Part shown: positions 47,501 through 57,214 of the stretch, in pieces
How positions within the stretch are numbered: position 1 is the first letter of the stretch
Layout of the letters: each line of letters starts with the position of its first letter
Source of the DNA: Halichondria panicea
Taxonomy: Eukaryota > Porifera > Demospongiae > Suberitida > Halichondriidae
NCBI RefSeq assembly: GCF_963675165.1
Contig: NC_087380.1
Coordinates: 6,580,071-6,644,070, forward strand
DNA length: 64,000 bases
Direction: 5' to 3'
The notes under the pieces: generated by a model
What the model was told of the DNA's origin: nothing
The model's database searches: none
The model's input: only the letters and a program-made list of their open reading frames with translations
Translations under genes and position numbers: made by a program

Positions 47501-50396
47501 GCCTTCATTGATGCGACGTTTGGACATTTTACTGGTAGCAAATTCGTGTACATAATTTATATAGCCTCGCCCAATATTATTTTTGGTTTAATATACACGG
47601 CACATGCAGAGAGTTTTACAACACTGCATGGTAGCTAATCTTAGAATCTTCAGAGCACTTTATTGCACATTTAATACAGTACATGAAACCATAGAAAGTG
47701 CTAGGAAACTGTACATGCCCTTCAATCACCTCTAGTGTTCTGAATGGTAGATGCAACTCAAGCCCCAGGTCGAACCATCTAGCACGAACATCACACAAGG
47801 CAGCACTCGCCTCTCCTAGTGTAAGGGACCCTGGAAACACATGTAAACAGAGGACAATGTAAAAGGCGTGGTTTTTGAAATACCGTATAGCGTGTATATT
47901 TCGAGGGTATATAATTATGTTCGTGGTTTTCGCTGATTAAGCATGTACCGCAAACATTTATACCAGGCTGCTATTCCGCAAAAACCTTTCGACTATCTAT
48001 ACTGGGCCTATTTGGAAACACTATGTACGTGCAGTGTTTGCATTGATAAGCGGATATATAGTGGTTAGAAAACAATGTGTGAAACCACATAATTAAATTT
48101 GCCAAATCTATTTTAAGCTAGCCGGTGCAGCCTCCTACAAATACTTATCAGCTACTTAGAGCGCCATATATTCGCGGTCAACACAACTCTATATATGCAG
48201 TAAAATTAGCCAGACCCTATTTTGGGTCTGGCTTCCGTGAGACTTAGTTTTATACCGTTTGGTTGCTCTTCGGAGGTAGTCGTATATGAAGCTTCCATCA
48301 CTGTACATATATAGCGCTTATATTTTGTTTACTTGCATGCATGCAGTCTATGCATCATGTACCATCATTTACCATCATTTATCTCTTTGGCAGGACTGCT
48401 AGGGGGATCGTACTCCACTGTCACACTGACTGTAGACTGCATGGATGGGGTAATGCATGTAGATCATGTAACTACAAGAGGACTGCATGCATTATCATAT
48501 ATGTATATATGCGTATATCAGGATATTTGATGTTAAAACGGGTGATGATGAGGGAACAGCTCAGGAGCATACTACAATCGGCATTTTGTATACTAAAATT
48601 AATAATAATTACCATCAGTGACTTTCCCTCATCATTCTTTAAAGAGAGTGGAGGGGATTGGTATCTGCCATTTCTGAGAAGACCAAGAGGGGGGATATCC
48701 AATGTACCGATAAACCTGCATGTACAGTAGTCATGGATGTTATTTTGACTTATGCAGTACTTACGCGCCTATCAATACCAGACCCCATTACCCCCCCCCC
48801 CCTGTGGAGCGTAGTGGAGTTTCAAGTAATCCCAAAGTGTGGGTTGGGGTGAGGAATTCGACTTTGAATTCTCATAATATCCGGAAAAATATATATAGCA
48901 CGTGCATATGTGTACTCAATTAGTGCATGTCATCAGTTAAATTCCAGGGTTATTAAGTGCATGGGGGTATATGGGAGGGGAAGGGGGGTAGTGCATAGGA
49001 ACTGACATTGATAGGCGCATTATATGTACTATATTATACTAATTCAATCTCACTTGTGACTGTTTATAGTAGCGGATTTTCGAACATTGAATTCTTGGTA
49101 TAAGTCAAACTTGAGTGATTGGGTACTGCTGGTCTGCAAGGGTTCCTTCAGTGGAAACACAAACTCCTACATTTTAAACAAAAGAGTGCAAATATCAAAA
49201 TTCAGTAACGTAATCCGTTTACGTTTACGTATGTATGTATATACATATGCAAAACATGCATGGCTCTATATGCTATTATACATCCGTTTTGAGGTTATAA
49301 GCTAGACAATGACAATGTCCTGAATTCATACATAATTTATCACCTCAAGCCAGTTGACAGTAGAAGTCGGCAGGCTCATTAGCGGTCTCCTTGTGGTAGT
49401 CCGTCTCTCCTTCCCTATGAGTGCAAACATCAAGTCAATGCAAATTAGTGGACAATATTGTTCAACACAAAATGTCGGCCTGGGAAAAGGCAATTCCTAC
49501 AGATTTTAGATTGGATAATTGTCACACCGTAATGGTCCCTGCTATAAATTATCCCCCCCTGGACCAATTATATATGATACCTATACCCTAACCCGGCCCT
49601 GGGGGATAGATAGTCTATTGGCAACTTGACGGTCAGGGCATTCTGCTATACACAGTCGGGGACTCATTTTATACGGGGAACCATTTATGGCATGACATGC
49701 AGGATCACTTGTACCATAGATTGAAGAGTTAGAGGGATAGGAAACGAAGTGGTGCACGTGATAATTTTACATTGAATCTGCAGTGGAGCCTCGAAAACTA
49801 TTCACGTTACGCCCTATGAACGAGGCTATTAAGCACATTTTTGCCGGGTAACTCCCAAAGCTATATATGTTTCCTCGAGACATCATCTCTTTCAGCAATT
49901 TATAACATGCCTAGTCCATGAGCCTTGTGTAGTACTTGCTAATGACTGACCATATCCAGTAAAAAGAGACTTTCCAATAAAGTTATATGTTCCCAAGGCT
50001 GTTTTAGAGCTAATGGAACATGTATAACGTGTAAGCGTGCTGGTTATGACTACTACAATAGGTATAGACCTTGAAATATAAGTGAGTTGCACGGACTAAG
50101 CACAGTTACTTGTAGTTTATTATGCACTGGTGTAGTAGAAATAGGTATTGTTGTGATGGCCTCGATTAAACTGCAGCGTAGCGCGGATGTATTCGAGAAT
50201 ACCAACCGTTTCCTATCCCTCTAACTCTTCAATCTATGCTTGTACGTGGCAGCTTCAACCATAGGTATATTACATATCTACTTCTAGCTAGCTATAGAGT
50301 ACCTTCAAAGGAAATAACCACAAATAAACGTCCATTCCCGGGAAGTTTTGCTGCACTTATCTCCTTTACTCTCAGAGCCATCTGATTCTCTGGCTC
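41542..50396 (-). CDS. C2-like / Death / Roc GTPase-COR / Ig / Death protein
   Basis: Exons in coding order: 50396-50303, 49414-49344, 48436-48373, 47830-47730, 47422-47215, 45393-42813, 42656-42431, 42237-42116 and 41718-41542 (stop TAG). All junctions are GT-AG with matching phases. The N-terminal residues (ALRVKEISAAKLPGNGRLFV, then VISFEGKERRTTT) resemble a C2 domain. A Death-domain-like pair of exons follows (LCDVRARWFDLGLEL; NPTWSVVVKALRSRV). The large exon has a P-loop (LIGLSGLGKTTFRKRL), switch NIIDIGGQPGF, long coiled coils and a COR-like tail (VYFMPAVLECA, FESGYVPIGVF). Then come an Ig fold (SLSFEWTKN, DHCDGFYTCEV) and a second Death domain (DATWDARAKWYHLAINLDV; SPSWSDMVEALRGRG). 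It is probably a cytosolic adaptor GTPase in innate or cell-death signalling (inference). One base appears to be missing near 45113-45122, between KASTD and the downstream frame DKEAQLIFAYLIG. A possible first exon MAELS is at 51067-51051 but does not join in phase. Confidence 0.75.
41797..41991. mobile_element. CCGTATAGCGGGTAATTTTCG inverted-repeat element
   Basis: 195 bp in the last intron of the Death/Roc gene. Ends are CCGTATAGCGGGTAATTTTC and its near complement (AAACTTACCCGCTATATGG), flanked by TATA on both sides. It has no ORF and is related by its ends to the elements in the Calx-beta introns. Confidence 0.85.
45527..45658 (+). repeat. Solo arm of the GTAACGGATTGGAG foldback family
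   Basis: About 130 bp nearly identical to 51889-51995 (same strand) and to the complement of 51428-51558. Here only one arm is present, in the intron between 45394 and 47214. Confidence 0.8.
46019..46733. mobile_element. Foldback element, TAGCCTCG family (middle level)
   Basis: Ends GTAGCCTCGTTCCCAGCC and CCGAGGCTATA, flanked by direct 9-bp repeats GATAGTAAC at 46010-46018 and 46734-46742. Its arms (for example TGATTGTATCTGGGCGTAG and the complement beyond 46650) form a long stem. The paralogous empty site is at 26938-26955. No transposase ORF. Confidence 0.85.
46382..46650. mobile_element. CAGGGGCGTAACT element (innermost level)
   Basis: Ends CAGGGGCGTAACT and AGTTATGCCCCTG with a 5-bp direct repeat CCACG at 46377-46381 and 46651-46655. 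It is inserted in the right arm of the surrounding foldback; the left arm still shows the uninterrupted site as GGGCGTAGTTAGG. Also present are mirrored GGAGGC/GCCTCC subterminal blocks. Confidence 0.85.
47882..48000. mobile_element. Truncated CCGTATAGCG-family element
   Basis: Starts CCGTATAGCGTGTATATTTCGAGGGTATA like the Calx-beta intron MITEs and shares internal GTACCGCAAACATTTATACC, but the opposite terminus is missing. Confidence 0.6.
48208..48233. repeat. Short perfect hairpin
   Basis: AGCCAGACCC and GGGTCTGGCT are complementary around a 6-base loop, in an intron of the Death/Roc gene. In this context it is more likely a repeat fragment than a functional structure. Confidence 0.6.
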
Positions 50397-51427
50397 CTGG
50401 GATGCACGCACATGCACGTATCTACGTACATAGACTGTACTAGACTCTATGTATTACGTTCCATTAGCCACCCACCTGGGTGGTTCAGATTGCGGTTAGC
50501 TGTGAGTAAACACAAAGGGCTAAATTTGAGGTGTTATGCATGTTTGTGGGTGTTGCCTGTAGCTTCGTTTTAACACACAGACAGGGATAGGTGTCAGTAG
50601 ATCTACATGCATTAGTAAAACCAGTAGGTTTTACATAGGATTGGCAGTGGGTTTGCCCGTGTTTAGCAATATTTCACTTATTTTGACTTGTGTTCAAACT
50701 GTTCTATCTCTGCAGGGAAAGGCCACATCAAGAAACTGAATAGACAGATAGTTTATTTAGCCTTTTCTCTCTTTGTATCTCTCATTTCATAATCCATGAA
50801 CGTTTTAAATGTATGAATACTGTCATTTTAAAAATTGCACTATTTCGACGTTTCACTGCTCGTTGTCTGACTGACTAAGTAAGTGAGTGAGTAAGTAAGT
50901 TTCTTGCCCAGCATTTACTCCAAGTACAGCCCTCTCCAGGACATTCTGCACAGGGTTTCCAAACGACTACAACCTGGATTACAAAGCGCTTCTTCAGATT
51001 TGCGATTGCTTCCACGAGGCAGATGACCTCTCAGTCTCTATTTCTCTTACCTAGACAATTCCGCCATCTTTAATGACTCAGCAATTGTGTTGTGGCCAAA
51101 ATTAATAATAGATAGGCGTGGTTAAGAAACCGTGCGCCTAAATAAAATCACTGGGTGATGAGTTCGAGTGCAGGCTTTTCCAGAGCCTGAGGTGTTGCTT
51201 TTCTTCACACTGTTCAGCTCTAGCTCCCTTTCTCTGGCAAGCATGCTATATGCACTGGCTAGATATCATGCTCTTAAAATGGCTGTCATTTAATTACTGA
51301 ATACTGATTCACAAATTCAACATTTCAAGCAATATTATTCATTACTAGTCCAGAGATATTCTAGAAGATATCTGATTAGTCCTCTCTTCTCTTCTTGAAC
51401 TGCTGTACTATCTCTTGACGTTCCACT

Positions 51428-51995
51428 TGTACTGAAAAAGAAAGGGAATCCAACTAGAAAAACATTTGCAATGTGAAAAATTGCTAGGATTGGCCAGGGG
51501 AACCACAAAAAAGCGTGGAAACAAGAAATCCAACGAGAGCATAACTCCAATCCGTTACAACGTCATGAACATGTACAATACATAGTATATAGACTGTGTT
51601 CCAGATCCATCTACCAGCTTCCATCCACCACATCATTTCATGCATGCAGGTCACCAGTACGGTCCGTGCATGTTACTACGCATGGATATGGACTGTGTGT
51701 ACCTGTGCTCAACACTGCATGTATTAGGAACATCAATTAATTCATCACAAATCATCATGATTATATGCCCGCACATTCCAAAATGGATGTAATAAAAGGA
51801 TTGGTCATCACCCACCAGTAAAAATTGCGTATTTATATTATATTGGCTGGGAAAACATGGAAAACTAGCAGTACATGTGATTGACGTTGTAACGGATTGG
51901 AGTTATGCTCTCGTTGGATTTCTTGTTTCCACGCTTTTTTGTGGTTCCCCTGGCCAATCCTAGCAATTTTTCACATTGCAAATGTTTTTCTAGTT
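51428..51995. mobile_element. Foldback element with about 115-bp arms
   Basis: Arm 51449-51564 (AACTAGAAAAACATTTGC inward) is the near-exact complement of 51882-51995 (ending GCAAATGTTTTTCTAGTT). About 320 bp of noncoding sequence lies between the arms. The left side extends into TGTACTGAAAAAGAAAGGG, also found at the solo arm near 45640-45658. No target duplication was found. Confidence 0.8.
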
Positions 51996-52627
51996 GCATG
52001 GATATAGTAAGTACTACCTAGTCAAGCGGTCGGGAATCAAGCCTATTGTTCTGGCCTGTTACGCAATAGTATCATGAATATCATTCATTCTATCAGTATT
52101 TCTATAAGAAAGCCTGTCAGACAATGTTTGCGCAAATGCAATTAGTGGATGCCCACTACTCAGCTCAGAAAAATCTGACCCGGATTCAATCTGGGTCGAT
52201 TAGATGTCGTGTAAACAGGGCTATACTATAGACTCAAACCGTCTATATATAATAATATAGACGTCTGCGCATGCATTACTTTGCGGAGGAAATATTCGTG
52301 AGTGCAAAATATAACGCCGAGTGTTTCCACCGTTTTCCACAGGAAGGCAACTCATGTCGATCACAGCGGAGCAGATCAGTGCCGATCAGGTGAGTGGGTG
52401 GGTGGGTGGAGCTAACATGTACTGAATGCAGCAGAAATGTCAATCATGCAGACTTAACCTGCTATTGGATATAATTATGCATCAAACTACTCTAGAATCT
52501 ATCAACTAATGTCCTTCCTTCTACTCTAATCAGCTATATATATTATACATAATTATGGGTTAATGTAATTATGGCTTTGCGTAAATGTCACGAAATATGC
52601 TGACTATGCATATAATATTAATGTATT

Positions 52628-55285
52628 ATACTATATTGCGATAATAATGCGTTCTCCTGTTCTCCGCGTTCTCATGGTTCTCGTGGTTCTCCTGTTCTCA
52701 GCGTTCTCATGGTTCTCATGGTTCTCCTGTTCTCAGCGTTCTCATGGTTCTCTTGTTCTCAGCGTTCTCCACGTTCTCATAGTTCTCCGTGTTCTCATGG
52801 TTCTCCTGTTCTCTGCGTTCTCCACGTTCTCATGGTTCTCCTCGTTCTCAGCGTTCTCCTGTTCTCAGGGTTCTCATAGTTCTCCACGTTCTCATGGTTC
52901 TTCTGTTCTCAGCGTTCTCATGGTTCTCCACGTTCTCATGGTTCTTCTGTTCTCTGTGTTCTCATGATTCTCCTGTTCTCATGGTTCTCCTGTTCTCATG
53001 GTTCTCCTGTTCTCAGCGTTCTCCGCGTTCTCATGGTTCTCCGCGTTCTCTTGTTCTCAGGGTTCTCTTGTTCTCAGCGTTCTCATAGTTCTTTTATTCT
53101 CTCCACGTTCTCTGTGTTCTCAGGGTTCTCTGCGTTCTCATGGTTGTCTTGTTCTCCGAGTTCCCGTGGTTCTCCTGTTCTCACAGTTCTCCATGTTCTC
53201 ATGGTTCTCCTGTTTCCCGCGTTCTCTTGTTCTCAGTGTTCTCTTGTTCTCATAGTTCTTTTGTTCTCCACGTTCTCTGTGTTCTCATGGTTCTCCTGTT
53301 CTTCGCGTTCTCATGGTTCTCCGCGTTCTCATGGTCCTCCTCATTCTCCTCATTCTCCTGTTTTTCGGGTTCTCCACGTTCTCTCGTTCTCCGCAATTTC
53401 ACGGTTTTCTTGTTCTCTGGGTTCTCCTCGTTCTCAGATAGCCATGATAATGTGAGAACAGGAGAACAAGAGAACGCAGAGAACGTGGAGAACCAGGAGA
53501 AAGCGGAGAATCCTAAGAACAGGAGAACCATGAGAACGCGAAAAACCATGAGAATGCGGAGAACAGGAGAACCATGAGAACACGGAGAACCCTGAGAACA
53601 GGAGAACCGTAGGAACAGAAGAACCATGAGAACACGGAATACCCTGAGAACAGGAGAACCATGAGAACGTCGAGAACCATGAGAACACAAGACACAGAGC
53701 TCGCCCTGTACGCTGATGATATACTCCTGTTCAAACCTATTGTAACCAAACTGATGTAAAAGACCTCCAACAGGATATCAATAGAATCGTGACCTGGATC
53801 AGTGAGCAAGGTCTCAGCCCCAATCACTCCAAAACCCAGCTCCTTCCAATCACAAGATGTAGAAGACAACCTGCCATCAACGTAACTGTTAATGGCCACC
53901 CAATTTCCCCCAGCAAGTCTGTGAAGTACCTTGGTGTGTCAATCTCCAGCAATCTTACTTGGTCTGACCACATCAGGTCCGTGTGCAAATCGGCCAAAAG
54001 ACAACTTGGCATGATGCATAGGCACCTCCGACATGCCCCGGCAAAATTAAGACACCAAATCTATAAGACCACTACCCTCCCCAAACTAGAGTACTGCTGT
54101 GCGATCTGGGACCCTAGGAGCTCAGTTGATAACTTGGCCCTAGAGAATGTTCAGAAGTTCGCTGGCAGGGTGATCACGGGCAAATGGAAGGAACCGTACA
54201 ATATCCTACTAGAAGAACTAAACTGGTTGCCGCTTACCATCAGAAGAAAAATACAAAAACTAAAAGTATGCTATAATATTCTTAATAATAATTCATGCAT
54301 ACCCTCCAACCTCTTCACGCCTCACCCTCACCCCTCACCCCGTTTCCCGCACTCCAAACCACTTTTTAAGCCATATGTAAGCACTATTGCACACAAGTCT
54401 TCCTTTTTTATAGAAGTTATTACTCACTGGAATACTTTACCTAGGTTTATTGTAGATAGTACATCTTTTTTAGTTTTAAAAAGAAATTACATTGTCTTTT
54501 AGTACGTAGCACTAACTACACTAATTTTAATATTGTTGTCCTTGTTTTGTTTGCTTGTTTTGTTTTTGTTGTGTTGTATTCTATGTTTTTTTTTTCTTTT
54601 TCTCGTTGTGCTGTTATGTCTTGTTTTTCTGTTTTTAGGTTGACATTACCATTAGCTATAACAAGCTATTTTCTGTCCTTCCCTGTATGCAATGCATCAA
54701 ATAATTATTGTTTAAAGAAAAAAAAAAAGAACAGGAGAACGCAGAGAACAGGAGAACCATATGACAACAGAACAACCATGAGAACGTGGAGAACCATGAG
54801 AACACTGAGAACAGAAGAACCATGAGACGAGGAGAACCTTGAGAACGTGGAGAACCCTGAGAACAGGAGAACCAGGGAACAGAATAACCATGAGAACACG
54901 GGGAACAGGAGAACCATGAGAACACGGAGAACCCTGAGAACCATGAGAACGCGGAGAATGTGGAGAACCATGAGAATCCTGAGAACAGGAGAACGCGGAG
55001 AACTATGAGAACGTGGAGAACCATGAGAACCATGAGAACGCAGAGAACAGGAGAACCATGAGCACGCGGAGAATTATGAGAACGTGGAGAACCATGAGAA
55101 CAGGAGAACGCGGAGAACTATGAGAACGTGGAGAACCATGAAAATGCGGAGAACCATGAGAACCATGAGAACGCAGAGAACAGGAGAACCATGAGAACAC
55201 GGAGAACCATGAGAACCCTGAGAACAGGAGAACTATGAGAACGCGGAGAACAGGAGAACGCATTATTATCGCAACATACTATACA
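52628..55285. mobile_element. Giant foldback of GTTCTC / GAGAAC hexamer arrays
   Basis: A left array of GTTCTC-based repeats (52650-53438; variants GTTCTCATG, GTTCTCCAC, GTTCTCCTG) is mirrored by GAGAAC repeats at 53452-53690 and 54729-55262. The turn is near 53440-53451. Unique outer ends are also inverted: TTGCGATAATAATGCGTTC at 52636 and GAACGCATTATTATCGCAA ending near 55274. A LINE fragment interrupts the right arm. Long open frames here (FSWFS-type repeats) are artefacts of the hexamer period. Confidence 0.85.
53691..54729 (+). pseudogene. 5'-truncated LINE reverse-transcriptase fragment
   Basis: Begins inside reverse transcriptase at the catalytic ELALYADDILLFKP. One base is lost near 53740-53750, so the next frame (53789-54502) carries on with VTWISEQGLSPNHSKTQLLP, VKYLGVSISSNLTWSDHI and LEYCCAIWDPRSSVDNLALE. 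After the stop, about 200 bp of 3' UTR ends in an A-rich tail at 54714-54729. Motif order and style match CR1/L2- or Jockey-type elements, distinct from the LINE at 12466. It is inserted in the GAGAAC array. Confidence 0.85.
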
Positions 55286-55299
55286 GTAATAGTAACTCC

Positions 55300-55395
55300 C
55301 AACTACCAACTATGCGTTTGAACTATCAAGTAGCAACTGCGAACTACCAACTACGCATTTGAACTATCAATTATGAACTATCAACTATATATATA
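55300..55395. repeat. AACTA-rich minisatellite
   Basis: Short imperfect repeats (AACTACCAACTA, GAACTATCAA) occur at the right border of the foldback structure. Confidence 0.7.
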
Positions 55396-55775
55396 GGAGT
55401 AGCACTCAGGGCCACCGTACTCAGAGCCACCGTAAAATGCAGTATTCTAGACCAAGTAATGATGCGTATTGCCCACACACTTAATTTTCCTTTCTCGTTT
55501 CTACAGAACGGCAACTGTTATTGACAAGTTAACATCACCAAACACTATATACCGTGCATGGACCCTATACAATTGAACAAACACTTATTTGTTATGTCAT
55601 AAAGTAGGTTTTTAATTACATGTTGACGTAAACAGCTCATAATTATTGTACACATACCATATACTCTCTAGGTAGTTAGGCTTAGGCATGGGTGGATGTT
55701 CAACATATATAGCTAGTGCACAACAGATAAATTGAAGTCAGTGAATCACACAGAGCCAAAAGAGTTCATTTGCCA

Positions 55776-56707
55776 ATGGCTCTTGTATATGCTATACTGT
55801 GGTTCGTATACTCGATAACTTCGCTATGGCCATCAACTCAAGCTCAAGGTATGGTTCACTTCTTGGTGATTATGCATAATAGAGTCATGCAGGCAGGACT
55901 TCTTTTTTTTTTACTGTGCTAACTAGCCGATAACAATTTTGTAACATAATTATAAAGTATACCGGTATGCTATTAATTAGTGGAAGTTTGCCTTACTGAG
56001 TTATATCACTAAAATGTAAGCACTATTTCTCACGATCACATATACACACAGTCACAGGGCCCTGTCGCTACCTATACACGGAGCAGCCTCCACTCGACTT
56101 GCAATGTAATCCCTATCCCGCTAATGTGTTAATATTGAGCTGCGCTGTGACCTACAGCAGGAGCGAGCTGCCTGTCACTCTAAACTGGATCCACTATCCG
56201 AACTCAAACACTCAAACTCCGTTGAGAATCTCACAGACCACAAGCAAGTATAGGGTCACCCCTGGTAGTGTCTTGACGGGTCAAACGAGAAGTACCCTAC
56301 AAATAAACACCCTGACAGATGTAGACGTGGGATCTTATTCCTGTCAAGCAGTATTTACGAATGGGTCTAGAACAGATGAAAGTCAAAGGCTGAATCTGTT
56401 CACAAGAACCGTTTTTACCAGTCAACGCCTTTCATCATGCTCCCAATTCAGTGGAGAATCAACGACACAACAAAAGTGTGCTCTTACAGGTCAAGTCAGT
56501 TCTAATCCTGATAACACTGCCCCGACTAGCTCTGGTGGAGACAATGGCGGAGACAATGGTGGTACAGGAGGTGCGGGAGGGGGCGTGCTAGGACCTCAAA
56601 CTTCTCTTATTTTAGCAGTTATAGGAGTGGTCGTTTTCCTTGTCATAACTACATTTATTCTGGTTTGTTGCTGCGTTATTTTTCAAGGTTGCAAGCATTT
56701 TGATTAA
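55776..56707 (+). CDS. Single-Ig-domain type I membrane protein
   Basis: Two exons, 55776-55848 and 56052-56707, give 242 aa. A signal peptide (MALVYAILWFVYSITSLW) is followed by an Ig-like domain at about 30-140: cysteine in LILSCAVTY, tryptophan in TLNWIHY, and the diagnostic DVDVGSYSCQAVF. The stalk is Ser/Thr- and Gly-rich (GGDNGGDNGGTGG), then a transmembrane helix at about 208-234 (LILAVIGVVVFLVITTFIL) and an eight-residue tail FQGCKHFD with a CCC juxtamembrane cluster (possible palmitoylation). The very short tail argues for an adhesion molecule or co-receptor rather than a signalling receptor. The 5' end is inferred from the signal peptide and matching splice phase. It is convergent with the GAK/auxilin gene, with about 500 bp between stop codons. 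Confidence 0.8.
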
Positions 56708-57214
56708 GCTTTTTTATGCTCTATATAATTATTGTTTCAGTACATTGGCTAGCACTGTTTATTCTTTATTTTGTGTATAATTATAGATACAATTATTTCG
56801 TATGGAACTGAACCGTTACAATGTACCATTACTATATCAATTTATCTAAATGTCTGCCTCAACACCTGCGTATGTACTGAACGTAGTAACCATCGAATCT
56901 GTGCACATTCCAATGCAGTGAAACCACATACCATGCACATTGTTTGCTAGGCAACAAGTTAAACATTTAGAGTAGATATTCAAACAAAAGCCACATAACG
57001 ACAAACTTTCAACAAATGACATACAAAACCAGAACTCTATTAATTACCAATTTGTACAAGCATGCACTGGGTGATACAACCAATCATGTGATCTACGTGC
57101 ATAGCTACGAGAGAATGAAAATATAGAAGCCTTCTGTCTAGAAAATTCAGCAATGCAAAATTAATAAATAAGTGTTGTTCAATATTATAAGTCTGTGTGT
57201 TCGTGCACCTTTAA

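Noticed and set aside
48208-48233. Hairpin resembling a rho-independent terminator
   Set aside because: Bacterial terminators are not relevant in this eukaryotic intron; no U-tract follows.
48341-48730. 129-codon open frame on +
   Set aside because: It overlaps an antisense exon (48373-48436) that fits the Death/Roc gene in phase, and has no motif of its own.
51051-51067. ATG exon (MAELS) as the certain start of the Death/Roc gene
   Set aside because: It has a good donor (GTAAGA) but ends in phase 2, while the next recognised exon needs phase 0; an intermediate exon was not found, so it is left as a possibility only.
52647-53690. Long open frames on both strands rich in FSWFS / RVLMVL repeats
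   Set aside because: They arise from hexamer-period GTTCTC arrays, are open in several frames at once and have no domain signature.
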